Assembly (NCBI RefSeq): GCF_000611645.1
Contig: NW_014013374.1
Span: 1 to 32,602 of the forward strand
Direction of reading: 5' to 3'
Length of the DNA stretch: 32,602 nucleotides
Source: Monoraphidium neglectum
Lineage: Eukaryota; Chlorophyta; Chlorophyceae; Sphaeropleales; Selenastraceae
In this document: piece after piece, positions 19,688-30,369 of the stretch
Position numbering within the stretch: the stretch's first letter is position 1
How the letters are laid out: each line of letters opens with the position of its first letter
Translations under genes and position numbers: made by a program
The notes under the pieces: generated by a model
What the model saw: only the letters and a program-made list of their open reading frames with translations
The model's database searches: none
Told to the model about the DNA's origin: nothing

Positions 19688-22062
19688 ATACGCGCGCGTG
19701 AGTGTGTGGTAGTGCTTGCATGCGCGGCGCGGCGCATTGGCGTGCAGAAGCCTGCATAGAGGCAAGGGGGACAACATAGCACAACTCTTGATCCACAGCA
19801 TGCTCCCAGCATGTGCGCTGTTAATCCCAACAGGGAGCTGATCGATGCATACAAAGCCTCATGCCTGACCCTCCACCCTTCATAGTCTGATTTTGATCCT
19901 GCTCGCCCACCCTCCAACTCCACCCGCACATGGGCACAGGTCCACGCCGCGCGGCGTCAGTCCAGTGCCGCGGACGCGCGCGTGTGGCGCGTCAAGAACC
20001 CGGCCCGCCCCCACCCCTTCACCCGCAAACCGGTGGCCTACCATTTATACACCCCCGGGGTGAGGCGCTCGGGCTCCAGGGCTGAAAGTCCAAAGCCAGG
20101 GGGGGGATCCAATGAGTCAGCTCCAGGGTTTGAGTCCAAGGCTCAGGTTCGGGATCCGCTGTGTCAGCTCCAGGGTTTGAGCTCGGGTGCTGGCATTGGG
20201 TTCAGGTCTGCTGCTCAACAACATGAGCAGGGGTGGTATCGGGGCGGCGACGCAGGTCCCCGCTCGCTCGCTGCCCCTCTGCGGCTCTCGAACGGCCTGC
20301 CCCCCAAGGCTAGTCAGCCACCGTGCGTGACCCTCTGACCGCCTGCCTTCCGGCCCCCCTGGCCCCTCCTCCAGGGCCCGGTGCTGCTGGCAGCCGAGGA
20401 CAGCGTGGTGGCGCGGCGCGGCAAGTTCACCACCGCCACCCTGCACGTCACGCCCTACAAGGACGGCCAGCTGTGAGAGTTTTCACCACTTGCCATGTTT
20501 TTGTTTTGTTCTAAGCGGCCGGCCCCAACCGCTGCCCCCTGGGGCCTCCGCCCATTTCCGCGTTTGGACAGCGGTCCCTCGTTGCCACACTGCCAGTGTT
20601 TTGTTCGTGCACGGCGCCGTTCAGCTGCCGCTGCGACTCGCTGTCATCCCTGCGACACGACTCTACCGATGACATCACCTCCCGCCCACGACAGACCTCC
20701 ACCCCGCTCTCATTTCCTTGGCCCTTATCTTGTGCGCACCAACCCCACGACCCTGCAACCCTTCCTCCCTCGATTGACGGGCCCCAAAGCAAAATCAACA
20801 ATACACGGACACCTCTTCCGTGACCCTTCATTCCCCTCTTGCCACCTTCTCCCCTGCAAAATCATACCTCAGCTATCCTGCGGGGAACTACGTGTTCCAG
20901 AGTGACAAGGACTCTGGCCTGGCAGAGTGGACCAAGGAGGTTTGTGCAGGAGACACGTGGCGAACACGCATGCAGATATGCACAAGCATGCACACGCATG
21001 AATATGGCGCTCAAGCATGGACGCGGCATGCACGCGTCGCGCGGGTGCATGCGTGCGTACTTGCAAACACATGCAGACATGATTCTGTTTGTGCAGCCGA
21101 CATGCACGGCGTTGCGCCGCATGCCTCATGTCATGGCTCTGAGCGCGGTTGGTTTGACCGGGTCAAAACTCCTGCCGCCCGGCCCCACTGCCGCTGCCCC
21201 TGATTGCCATCCCACCCCCACCCCCAGGACCACTCCCTGTTGGGCCAGGACCCGGTGGTCTGGCTCACCTTTGCATTCACACACTTTGTGAGCCCGGCTC
21301 ATTTGAGTTGCTGCTGCACGTCGCCGCCGCTGCCCGCGCCCCTCGCGCTGCTCATGTGTGACAGCCCCCGCCGCACCCCCTCTGGGGGGCAGTTCCGTTC
21401 CACTCCACCGCCCGCGTGGAAGCGCCCCCGGCCCCATCAAAGGCGGCCCGCAAAGCAGTCGTGCGCCTTATGGCGCGCAGAGCTGGGGGAGCCGCCGCCA
21501 GCCACCCAGGAGGGCTCTCCCTCTCCCGCTGGGCTGCCGTTCCGGCATCTCTCGTGCTTATCAAATCGCGCCTGAGGCGCATCGCCCCCGCGCCTGCCCC
21601 AGCATTCAACCCCTAACATTTTCTGATTTCGTCCTGTTTGCTCCCATCCACTAGGTGCGTCCGGAGGACTACCCTATCATGCCCTACGACAGTACAGGGT
21701 TCAGGTGGGCGCCGACCTCGCAGCTGTCGCATGGTGATTTCGAAATCGCGCGGTCCAAATCGGGCCGCCGGCCCCGCGCGGCAGGCGTGGCCGAGCTTGC
21801 GGCTGCGGTGCACCGCACGCATCTCTGGATGACGCGCTGCGGGGTAAACAGGCGCGTCTCCTCCCCTTGCGCCAAACTGGCCGCGCGGCAACCTCAGCCT
21901 CTACCCCACCCACCGCACCCCCCAATCTTCACCTGACCATCCTGTCCCTGCAGCCTGCGGCCCCACGGCTTCTTCCGCGCCAACCCGGCCCTGGACTTGC
22001 CACCGTCGAAAGACGACGGCAGGAGCGTGCGCCACCTGCCCGCCCCGACCAGCAAGCTGTGA
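12716..22062 (+). CDS. copper amine oxidase (primary-amine oxidase), 21 exons, 682 aa, peroxisomal PTS1
   Basis: The enzyme oxidises primary amines such as putrescine to aldehyde, NH3 and H2O2 using copper and a self-made topaquinone (TPQ). Exons: 12716-13066, 13478-13606, 13899-13955, 14311-14400, 14734-14801, 15209-15269, 15509-15604, 16008-16095, 16680-16825, 17315-17383, 17681-17768, 17996-18012, 18284-18366, 18697-18814, 19481-19564, 19940-20059, 20375-20472, 20873-20939, 21228-21287, 21655-21704, 21954-22062. They total 2049 nt and every junction is phase-consistent. Key residues: catalytic-base Asp326 in AFDAGDY, TPQ Tyr410 in TAVNYEY (84 residues later, the same spacing as in the Arthrobacter enzyme), copper ligands His462/His464 in [12 protein letters not shown], and His629 in FTHF before [10 protein letters not shown]. 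Other family blocks are [19 protein letters not shown] and [16 protein letters not shown]. There is no signal peptide or membrane segment; the protein ends PTSKL, a canonical peroxisomal signal. Length is close to the roughly 640-aa bacterial form. It is more like that form and other cytosolic/peroxisomal forms than secreted plant enzymes. Confidence 0.93.
13080..13115. repeat. 17-bp direct repeat in amine oxidase intron 1
   Basis: GCATGCATGGGAGTGGG occurs at 13080-13096 and 13099-13115, just after the intron 1 donor. Each unit contains the palindrome GCATGC. This is probably a young slippage duplication. Confidence 0.85.
14216..14438. repeat. two short tandem-repeat clusters in introns flanking amine oxidase exon 4
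   Basis: In intron 3, 14216-14290 is built from degenerate GAAACCGTCCAAAACCGCCT-type units lying directly before the 3' splice site of exon 4. In intron 4, directly after the donor, 14403-14438 is four 9-bp units of GGGTGATCT. Exon 4 (14311-14400) is therefore bracketed by unrelated minisatellites that touch both splice sites. Confidence 0.8.
15636..15673. repeat. GATCTGA-type tandem repeat in amine oxidase intron 7
   Basis: The stretch ATCTGAGATATCTGATCTGA and its continuation contain overlapping AGATCT/TGATCTGAGATC units that are partly palindromic. Related motifs (GATCTGG, ATCTCAGA) recur in intron 4 and beside the EIPR1 stop codon, suggesting a favoured slippage motif in this genome. Confidence 0.75.
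17996..18012 (+). other. 17-nt microexon (exon 12) of the amine oxidase gene
   Basis: This exon joins the TPQ exon (ending ...Tyr-Cys-Phe-T) to exon 13 (Asp-Gly-Thr-Ile). It supplies the conserved F-Y-W-Y-L-H-Q segment that follows the cofactor in all family members. It is flanked by CTCTCTGCAG and GTGAGT. Its length completes the phase of both neighbours, so skipping it would shift the frame. Confidence 0.85.
18542..18640. repeat. alternating (GT)n/(GC)n tract in amine oxidase intron 13
   Basis: About 100 bp are dominated by GTGTGC/GTGCGT units, strictly purine-pyrimidine alternating over long stretches and therefore potentially Z-DNA forming. The tract lies upstream of exon 14, which encodes the HQH copper ligands. 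Confidence 0.9.
18822..18895. repeat. (GT)n tracts at the start of amine oxidase intron 14
   Basis: Two GT runs, 18822-18847 and about 18868-18894, begin 7 nt after the GTGAGC donor of exon 14 and are separated by a GCATGCGTGC... spacer. In RNA these are UG-rich elements immediately downstream of a 5' splice site, the typical position for UG-binding splicing regulators. Confidence 0.9.
18965..19174. repeat. four interspersed TTGTGCAGGG motifs in amine oxidase intron 14
   Basis: TTGTGCAGGG occurs at 18965-18974, 19091-19100, 19124-19133 and 19165-19174, with a variant TTATGCAGGG at about 18932. Each copy looks like a 3' splice site (TGCAG|GG). The true acceptor for exon 15 is at 19480, so these copies would be decoy acceptors. 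Confidence 0.75.
19567..19684. repeat. (CA)n tract at the start of amine oxidase intron 15
   Basis: Mixed CACACG/GCATGCACGC units are followed by a pure CA run of about 50 bp (about 19630-19681). The tract starts 2 nt after the exon 15 donor GTGGGT. In the transcript it is complementary to the GU tracts in introns 13 and 14. Confidence 0.92.
20117..20181. repeat. 18-bp direct repeat in amine oxidase intron 16
   Basis: TCAGCTCCAGGGTTTGAG is exactly repeated at 20117-20134 and 20164-20181. Looser variants surround it (CCAGGGCTGAAAGTCC, GGCTCAGGTTCGGGATCC), indicating a decayed minisatellite of about 47-bp period. Confidence 0.85.
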
Positions 22063-22536
22063 CGCGCCCCGCAGCAGCCGACGGAGCGGCCCGCGGCGCG
22101 GCGCCGCGCGGGCGGCGGCGGCGACGCGGCAACGCCGGGTGGGCGGGCGGCTGAGGGTGTGGTGGCGGCGGGGCGCGGGGCGCCTGCAGGTGTGAGAGGG
22201 CGAGGGCGGGCTTGACTGCACTCCGCCGAGCTGCTGGGTCCCAGTTCTGGACGACTGGGCTGTCAAGGGAGACGGGTTTCCAGCAGCTTCGCATTTGTCT
22301 TGGCCAGATCAGCCCGTGCGGCTATGGCCCCATCCCCGCAATTGCGGCCCCCTGGCCGCGCCGCCCGACACAAAGCAGCAGCATCCTCTGCATGCCGTAA
22401 AAGACGTGCTGCGCTCCAGAAATGGGACGCGCCAGCGCCGCCATTGCGGCGCGGATTCGTACTCGGGTCTGCAAGGGTCAGGGGGTTGCTTACTGGGACG
22501 GCCGGCTGGCTGGGCTCGGTTGTGACATCAGCGTGA

Positions 22537-22560
22537 GGCCAAACAGTGCAGTGTTTGGCC
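22537..22560. repeat. perfect 9-bp inverted repeat (hairpin) downstream of the amine oxidase gene
   Basis: GGCCAAACA (22537-22545) and TGTTTGGCC (22552-22560) are separated by GTGCAG. They would form a stable stem-loop in either strand's RNA. The site is 475 nt after the amine oxidase stop and probably lies in its 3' UTR or just beyond. A role is not established. Confidence 0.7.
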
Positions 22561-22562
22561 GT

Positions 22563-23286
22563 TCAACACGGCCGGGGCGCCTGCGGCCTACAAGAAACGC
22601 TGTTAATGCTTTTCAATGACTGATTCGACGATTGTGCCCGGCCACTTGGTGAGACGAATGATGTGGGGCGGTCTGGCTTCTGAGTGGGTGTGCTGAGTCA
22701 TGGGAGTTCAAGCACTGCCACACACGAGTGTGCCATTAATGCGCCACGCCTCACTTCAAGTCAACGCGACGGCTGTTGTATACAGGCTTTGCGTACAGCA
22801 TGCATATATCTTGCTGAGTTTGGGAGGAGTTCTTTTGATTTTTGTAACGTAGTACCACTTTGTTGTTCAAGGAGGGAGCCATGTCTGGCGCTGTGCAGTA
22901 TGGTGAATTTCTTAGTTGAGAGTCACAAACAACAGGGCATAAGACTTAGTCTGCACCACATACACACCTGTTGCTGCTGTGCGGAATCAGATCTGCTGAT
23001 GTCATTCAGACGAGAGAGAGAGAGAGATGGGGATCCCAGCTTGGGCACCCGATTGGACACTTGGTCATGGCACATGCGTGTACTACATGTGCAACAAGCC
23101 GTTTAGCCTATCCAATGTGTGCATCCAGGTGCGCAACCGTGGCGGCTGCTTGGGTCGAGAGGGCACAGCAGAGCACACAATCAACCGGTGCGTGTTTCTG
23201 TGGGGGCTTTGACCACACGTGCATGACTGACCCCCCTTCGTTCCCTATTTCTCGCTGCTGTGTGTCACCTTTACATCGGTTTTTAG
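22563..23286. other. intergenic region after the amine oxidase gene
   Basis: No gene is recognised. A TGTAA at 22843-22847 (+) is the first I find after the amine oxidase stop and could be its polyadenylation signal, giving a 3' UTR of about 0.78 kb, which is plausible for green algae. A short (GA)n run is at about 23009-23027. A possible exon 23129-23187, flanked by CATCCAG and GTGCGT, would be in phase with the candidate exon at 23287, but has no recognisable content. Confidence 0.35.
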
Positions 23287-23596
23287 ACCGAGCCAGTGCT
23301 TGCCGAGATGCTCGCCAACTCAGTGTCCGGCGCGGGCTCCGCGCGGACGGGCTGGCGTGCGACAAAGGGCATTACTGGTTCGTCTAAGCCGCGTTTATGT
23401 GGCGACGGGCTGCTGCAGAGGGCGGTAAGTTGCAAGGTGCGCAGAATCCCTCCAACACGCGTTTTGAGTTGGCTTGTCCTGGTGTAGGCCATGAGGATGG
23501 TTACAAAGACATGTTGAACCTCTCACTGCGCAGGCTGATCGCCGCTCTGATGCCGCGGACGGCACGACAGATGCGCTGGTGGCTGGCGCCGCCAAG
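23287..23596 (+). other. candidate upstream exons of the Ala/Gln-rich gene
   Basis: Two segments look like exons that splice in phase 0 into the frame at 24060. The first is 23287-23424, preceded by GGTTTTTAG and followed by GTAAGT, with 46 codons beginning TEPVLAEMLANSVSG. The second is 23534-23596, preceded by CACTGCGCAG and followed by GTGCGG, with 21 codons beginning ADRRSDAADG. Introns would be 109 and 463 nt. Evidence is only splice signals and open frame, since no family match is visible. Confidence 0.35.
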
Positions 23597-24059
23597 GTGC
23601 GGCAATCTGTCGACGCTCACAATGACAGCCGCTGTCCCCAATGGCTGCTTGCAATAGATGGACACCATCCGCATAACGATGTGCATGCCCCACGCTGGCT
23701 CATGCCTGTTCACCCCCTCTTTTCGCCGCACGTGGGAAACCGACACAACAACGCAGGCCATCCTGGTCGCGCCACTCCTGCTGGTCGCGGCATGGGGCAG
23801 CCACCCCGCCCACGCGAGCGTCGCATGGCGCAGGCGCAAGGTGAATGGCTGCCCGGCAGTCACACGAGCTGCGCATGCGTGCGCATGCGCAGCGGCGCGG
23901 AAGTGGAGGGCTCTGACGACGGGGCAGCTTAGCCGCTGGGCTGACGGCGTTAGCGCCGCTGCCTTCCACACGGAAACCTGGCGCAGGAATGTTGCTCTGC
24001 AGCCTATCACACCCCCTTGCTGTGCCCATCATCGTCTGCCACTTATCAACGTACCGCAG

Positions 24060-24260
24060 ATGGAGGAACAAGTGTTGAGTTCGCAGGCGGCGCACCAGCA
24101 CAGCAGCGCCAAAGGCAGCAGCAGCAGCCGCAGCCCAGGCACGGGCACGAGGCGCGGCAAGCGCGAGGGGCAGGAATCGGCCGCGGCCGCAAGGCGCGGC
24201 GCGGCGCCTGCGGCGATGCTGGCGGTCAAGGCTCGGCCAGAGCAGCAGCGGCGGCGGCAG

Positions 24261-24342
<82 letters not shown>

Positions 24343-25154
24343 TGCGCGCGCTTGGGGTTGTGGTTGATCGGGCACAGGCGATACGAGCACAGGTGCAGAA
24401 CTGTAAAGAGACTCGTGTCGGCCTCGTGGCGGCGGCGGCGTTCGCAAGCGTGGCGCTCGCCATCAGGCGCGTTGACGCCCAGAACGCGCAGACGTTTTCG
24501 CGCGGCAGCGTCGGCAGGGGCGCGGCGGGCACAGACCGGGTGGTCGCGGCCGGCGGGGTGCCGGGCTTTCGGACGCCTGCCGACGCGTCGGCTGCGGTGC
24601 TTGCCGCGCTCAGCCGCGCGGGCGCAGCGACGAGCGCGCCAGCCGTCGCCGCGGCGCTCCGCGAGGCAGCGGCAGCGGCTTCAGGCGGCGCGGCGACGCT
24701 GCGCGTCGGCGCCGGCGGTCCCAACTCCGCCAACTCAGACTGGCTCGCGGGCGCCGCCAACGCCCTGTCTTCCATCGCGATCGCGCTGCAGGCCGCCGCC
24801 GCGCCGTCGCCGCCGTCCCCCGCGCCAGTGGGCGCCGTGGCGCTGCGGCGCGCGGCGGGTGCCGTCGCAGCGGCGTCCAACGGGCTGCGGTCGGCGATTT
24901 GGAGCCACATGGGCTGCCGCACGGCGCTGTATGCGGGGGCCGATGCCCTTGATGGCGCAGGGGGCGCCCTGCAGGACGCAGCCGGCCTCGTCGCCGCCGC
25001 CGCCGCCGCCGCTGCCGCTGCCGCAGAGCCGGCGGCGGCCCCTGGGGCCGCCGCGGGGAACGGGCAGAGGGCGAACGGGACGGGGGGCCGGGCGTCTGTT
25101 GTGGCCAAGGTGGGGAGCGTCGTTGGGTTGATGGGCCAGTCGGCCGCTCGCTGA
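24060..25154 (+). CDS. unrecognised Ala-rich protein with 25-residue polyQ tract, 364 aa as a single exon
   Basis: The frame starts at ATG 24060 (MEEQVLSSQAAHQHS), which follows GTACCGCAG and may therefore be the first base of an internal exon rather than the true start. Order of parts: a Ser/Arg/Lys-rich polar segment (residues about 15-60), a polyQ tract, a moderately hydrophobic helix with RVGLVAAAAFASVALAIRR at about residues 120-138, then Ala-rich amphipathic helices interrupted by Gly/Pro loops. The C-terminus (ASVVAKVGSVVGLMG) ends at TGA. The hydrophobic stretch is too Ala-rich and short of bulky residues for a confident membrane call. Strong GC3 bias and the long stop-free frame argue that it is real. 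I cannot assign a family or function. A TGTAA at 25884-25888 is a distant candidate poly(A) signal. Confidence 0.55.
24267..24341 (+). repeat. (CAG)25 tract coding polyQ
   Basis: Twenty-five consecutive Gln codons, all CAG except one CAA near the 3' end, lie in frame within the Ala-rich protein. A CAG-CAG-CAC stretch precedes them. A nearly pure tract of this length is expected to vary between strains. Confidence 0.95.
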
Positions 25155-26170
25155 AAGGGTTCGTCGCGTTTTTATACTCTACACTGCAGCACTGCACCCT
25201 CGCCCGAACGCGGCGGGTGGTCTCGAGCGATCTCGAACAAACTTGGCTGGCTGTGAGGCGTCATGGGGCACGCGGATGGCCGCCGCCCGTCTTCGCCGTG
25301 ATTTTTCATCTCGCACTTGCGATCGCATGCGCGCTTGCGGCTGCGCTGTACTTTTGAGCACCAAAACCACTTGAGATGGAGCTCGTGTGTACGTCTACGT
25401 CTCTGTGCGGACCGCTGCGCCACGCCAGCGGCCGGCCTATGACCCAAGCCAGTTGCTTGGCAGGAAGGGATGCACTTCCACATAATACGCGCCGCGAGTC
25501 ATCAGCTTGAACCACTGCTGCTGAGTGAGCGCATCTGATCGGGAAAGATCTGATCAGGATTCTTGTGTCCAAAGGAGCAGCGTGGCAGGGCACCTTTTGT
25601 CCTGGCTGGCTGCACGTCTTCCTTCCTGCTGCCAGCCATACCACGCGAGCGCCCTCCGTCACACTTCAAGGCACTGTCTTGCCTCCAACTTGTCGAGGAA
25701 AACTCATAAACCTTGCCCTGCCACCCCCGGAATCGGGCACCGGGGTCGTGCCATGTCGATCAACCAATGGACGTTTGATGACACTGCGGCCCCACAATAT
25801 GCGCGGCGAGAGCGCCGTTTACGGCGCCCAAAAAGCCCACTTCAAGCCTCGGTTCGCACTGGCGATACAAAAAGCGCCGAAGCTGTAAATGGTAAACCCT
25901 GTGCAAGCACCACGCGCAGCAGCAGACGTGTGCAGCAGCGGGCTCTGTGCACACGAAGTCTGATTGAGTTGGCCGCACCATGCGACACAAGATTGTGGAA
26001 ACATGTCAACACACGAGTACACAGTTGGTGTCCAACAAGGGCTGCTGAAAGATTCCAACATGGTAAAGGAAACCATCTGCAGGCCTGGAAACCTGGGGAG
26101 TGCGGGACTGCCAAAACTCGGGACGCCGCCACTAACCGCCGTCGCCATCGTCGTTGCGCGCAAGCGCGTG
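25155..26170. other. intergenic region between convergent genes
   Basis: This is the shared 3' flank of the Ala-rich gene (+) and the CH-domain gene (-). The long plus-strand open frame crossing 25525-26790 lacks any family resemblance and overlaps the antisense CH exons, so I do not call it. Composition is less extreme in GC than the coding parts. No RNA gene or repeat stands out. Confidence 0.4.
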
Positions 26171-28887
26171 TCACGTGCGGCCGCCGCCCCCGCTGCCCAG
26201 GCCTCGGCCGGCGCCGCCGCTGCAGCTGCCTGCGTTCGCTGCGTGCCACTGCTGCAGCTCCAGAAGCAGCAGCAGCAGCGCCGGCCACTCGCCGCGCTCA
26301 AGGGACGCAGACAGCGGCGGGTGCAGCAGCCTGCAGCAGCGGACGCCGTGAGCGAAAAAGGGTCCAGGGTGCAGGGTTTCGCATTTATCGAGCCGAGGGT
26401 CGTCTCTCATTCTGCCCTGGCACCGCAAACCTCCTGTTTCTGATGCCCCTGACAAGGCAGCTGCACTCAGGTAGAGGGCAGCTGGACCCATATAGCCCCG
26501 AGCCATTGCGTGTACTGGTATGGGTCCAGATGTTCATGGGGCTGGGCACACCACGCGGCGTACCTGCATTTGAGCCCTGGCAGGCCCCTGAGCGCCTCGA
26601 CCGCCCTCCGCACGTTGCCCGCCCGCGCCGCCGCCGCGGGCGGCCGCGCGTCCATACCGACCGGCGTGCCCGACAGCCGCGACGCGAGCGCGCAGAGCAG
26701 CGCGCCGCTCGACAGCCGCGGCGCGAGCGCGGGCGCGCCGGCGCGTGCGTCCACTGGCGGCAGGAGGCCGAGGCGCAGCAGCCACTCTAGGGCTGACTGC
26801 TCCCTCCTGTGGATTTAGCGGGGGAGGAAGCTTCTATGTTAGGCGTCAGAGGAGTCAGATGTCCGGCAGCTGAAAGTCATTCAGAGGTGAACATCAACGG
26901 TCCCCGCATGCGCGGCTCTGCTGCCCCCCGCCCCGCCGGAAAGCACGGCCCGGCCGGCTGCACGCCTAGCAGCTGCCCTCGTTCCCGGGGGGGGGGGGGC
27001 GGGGCGAGCGGGGTTCCCCTTGTGTGCTGCGCCAGTGAGTTTGCGTCGCCCTTAAGCTGTCAGCCCTCACACCTCTCCAGGTCTTCAGCGTTGAAAGGCA
27101 GCCTGACCTGGCGCCAGCTGGGGCCCGCCGAGGGCGGCGAGCGCGCGTCTAGATGCCCGCCCTGCTGCTGCTGCTGCTGCTGTCGCCGCCGCGGCGGCGA
27201 CCGCGCAGCTGCGCGCCCGCCCGGGCCGGCGGCGGCGTCCGGCGGCTGCGGGAAGTGGAGGCGGATCGCATAGAGGAGGCCCCAAATCGAGGCGGGGTCC
27301 CCTTGAAGCACCCTCTCGGCCAGCTGCATCATATCCTCGTCCATATGGCCTCCGTCGCCGCTGCCCTCTCCGCCCCCGCCCCCGCCCCCACAGCTGCCCC
27401 GGCGCCGCGTCGGCGCGACGCAGCGGCCGACGAGCTGCGTCTGCCACACGGGCGCGTCCGGCGAGCGGGAGCGCGAGCGGGGGCGAGGGCCGCTCGCGCC
27501 CCGATCCGGGGACGGCCCCCGCCAGCCCCTGGCCGCCCCGTCGCCGCCGCCGCCGCCGCTGCGGGCCGCCTGCTGCTCGCGCCACGCTGGCCCGACCATC
27601 CCCAGCGCCTCGAGGGCAGAAAGGACGCCACGGCGCGCCGCGTCCAGCGTGCGCGGCGCGCGCCCGCCGCCGCCGCCGCGGATGCCGGTCGCCGCCCGCC
27701 CGGTCAGCGCGGCCGCCACATCAGACAGCAGCTGCCCATTCCTGAGTGGGTTGTCAAGGAGGCCCCTCAACTCCTCGACTTCCGTTAGGTCAATCAGCAG
27801 CGCCCGCCGGAGCCATCGCCGCGTGCCCTCCCGCTGCGCGGCGCTGAACCCGAGGCAGCCGGTCGCCGCCGCGGCCAGCGCGGTCGCCGCGGCGGCGCGG
27901 CCGTCGTCCAAGCGGCGCGCGGCGGCACCGGCGCGTGGCTTGGCGCAGGCCACGTCGCCTGGGTCGGGCGCAGCCGCCGGACCGCGGGCGCAGTCGGTTG
28001 CCAGTGCCCCGCCGCCGCGCCGTCGCGAGCCGGGACTCTGCGGCTCGCCGCTGCTGTGATCGCGCCGCGGCGGCGACCCTTGGTCCGCCCCGCTCCCACC
28101 CACCCTGCTCAAAACGCCTCCGCCGCCGCAGCCGCTGCCACTCAGAGCCGGCCCGCCGCTGCCCCCACCTCGCGCCCGCCGCAGCGACCACCGGCCGGCG
28201 GAGTCCGCCCTCGGCGACGGCGCGGGCGCCACCGCAGGGGCGCGTGCGGACGACTGGCGGGTGCCTGGAGCAGGCAGGTCTGCGTGGATGGTGAAAACAG
28301 AGTGGCGAACGCCCGCACCAAGGGGCGCCCCCGGTGGGCTCCAGTGGTCGCCACCCAACACGCTTCCGCCACCACCGCCGCTGCCGCTCGCACGCGCCGG
28401 CGACGGGCCGCGCCCGGGCTCGCCGCGCCCGCGGGCCGGCGCCTCAAACGTCCGCGGCGAGGCGGCAATCGCCAAGCAACGCTGGCTCGGCACGGGCGCG
28501 GACGCAATGCTGCTTGCTGCTGCCGCCGCCGTTGCTACCGTCCCGGCGCGGCCGCCGCGCGCGTACGAGCGCGCAGGGGGGACGAAGGCCATTTGGCGCC
28601 ACCCGCCGGGCTGCAGCAGCGGCGGCACGCCGCCGGCCCCGCCGGCCGGAGGCGAGGCGGCGGCGGCAGCGCAAGGTGAAAATGCGCGCTCAACTCTGCC
28701 TGGCGAAGTCGGCGCCGCGGCTCGCGGAGGGCTCGTGCTGTCGACAGCCGCGCTGGTTGCCGCCGCCGCCGCCGCTTCGAGTGGCGGGGCCAGCACCAAA
28801 GCGGGTCGGGTTGGTCTCCGCGGCGGCGAGTGCGCCTCGGGCGGCTGCTGCTGCTGCTCCTGCTGCTGCTGCTGCTGCTGCTGCCGC

Positions 28888-28923
<36 letters not shown>

Positions 28924-30315
28924 GGTGGTTGTCGCTGCTGACTTGCCGCCTGTCGCCCTTGAAAGGCCAGTGGTGCAGCTGGCATGTGCTGCTGCGGCCG
29001 CGCCGCTAGCTGCCGTGGCAGCTTGTCCACAAATGTGTGCGTCCAGGCGTCACTCGCGTCCTCCACCGCACCTAGCGCCCACTCCACGGCCCCCCGCGCG
29101 CCCCGGGCAGCGAGCGCCGCCCCGTCCGCGCCCGCGCTCGGCGGCGCTCGGCGTGCGGGGTTGGCGGCGTGGTCGCCCGGGGCGGCCGCAGGGTAGCGCG
29201 TCGCGCTGCCGGACGGCTTAGAAAACAGCGCATGGCTGTCGTCCCCACTGTCTGATGCCGCTCCGCGCGGCGCTGAGGGCCCAGGCTTATAGATGGAGGA
29301 GGGTTTGGTGCGCCACGCCTCGTGAGGCTGCACACCTGCTGGCCCGACGCTCTCCCGCTGCCGCCGGGGCGGCGACGCCCGCTGCCGCCGCCGCCGCTGC
29401 GGCTGCTGCTGCTGCTGTTGGTGATGTGCCTGCTGCAACGCTTTGCTCGTTTCGGCCGCTGCAGCCGCGGCCACCGCCTCGGCTGCAGCCTGCTTCGCCG
29501 CCCGAGCCTCAGCCCGCCGCTGAGAGTGCAGTGCACCCGGCGCCGCCGCTTTCGCCAGGAGCTGCGCCACAGATGTGGCCGACACCCCTGGCTCGCTGCC
29601 GCCATGGGCGACCGTCCCCATTACGTTTGATCGCTGCCAAGCCGGAGCCGGTTGCTGCGGCCGGGCCAGGCCAGGCGAAAGCAGCGGCGGCTGCGGCCGC
29701 GAGGCGGCAGCCAGCAAGCCGTCCGCGGCGGCCAGCAGCGCGCTCACGCTCTGCTGCCAGCCGCCGGGCGCGTGGGTGGGCCGCGAAGGTGGGGAGGCCG
29801 CCGCGTCGCCGCCGCCGTCGGTGCCGCAGCTGCCGCTGCTGCTCGGGCTGCAACTCCCATCGTCGCCCGGGGCGCCGTCTGCATGCGCGCCATCCACTGC
29901 AACGGCCACCGGCCGCCGGGGCGCGGCTGTGGTATGGCCACCAAACATGCCGACGCGCGGCGCGCCGCCCACCGCTGCAATCCGAGGCCCCGCCGCCGCA
30001 ACATCGCCGCCCTCGACCAGCCGTAGTCCAGGCACCTCCGCGCGTGATCGCGCCGCCGCCGGCCCTGACGCGCTCGGCTGCACGGCGGCTGCTGCGTCTG
30101 CGCCCGTTTGGTCCAAGCCGCTAGCCGCTGTGGCCCCAGCAGCGCGTGTCAGACCCTGCAGTACCTGCGCCTGCCGCCGCCGCACCTTTGAGAGCAACCG
30201 CCGCACCGCAGGGCTGCCCGGACACTGCGCGGCGCCCGCGGGCGAGCGGCCGGGCAATCCGTGCTCAGAGCCCGGAGACGGGGAAGAGGGGTGCCGCTGC
30301 GGCCGCTGCTGCTGC

Positions 30316-30369
<54 letters not shown>

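Noticed and set aside
23041..23128. Zinc-finger-like stretch (CVYYMCNKPF)
   Set aside because: The Cys spacing is suggestive, but no His/Cys partners follow in phase and no acceptor/donor pair supports an exon.
23658..24059. In-frame 134-codon extension upstream of the Ala-rich protein
   Set aside because: Composition (His, Cys and Trp rich, no bias) is unlike the downstream frame, and ACCGCAG at 24053-24059 is a plausible acceptor. It is more likely intron.
25525..26790. 421-codon plus-strand open frame
   Set aside because: It overlaps, on the opposite strand, two exons that join in phase to form a CH-like domain. Its translation is Arg/Ala/Pro-rich shadow sequence without a recognisable domain.
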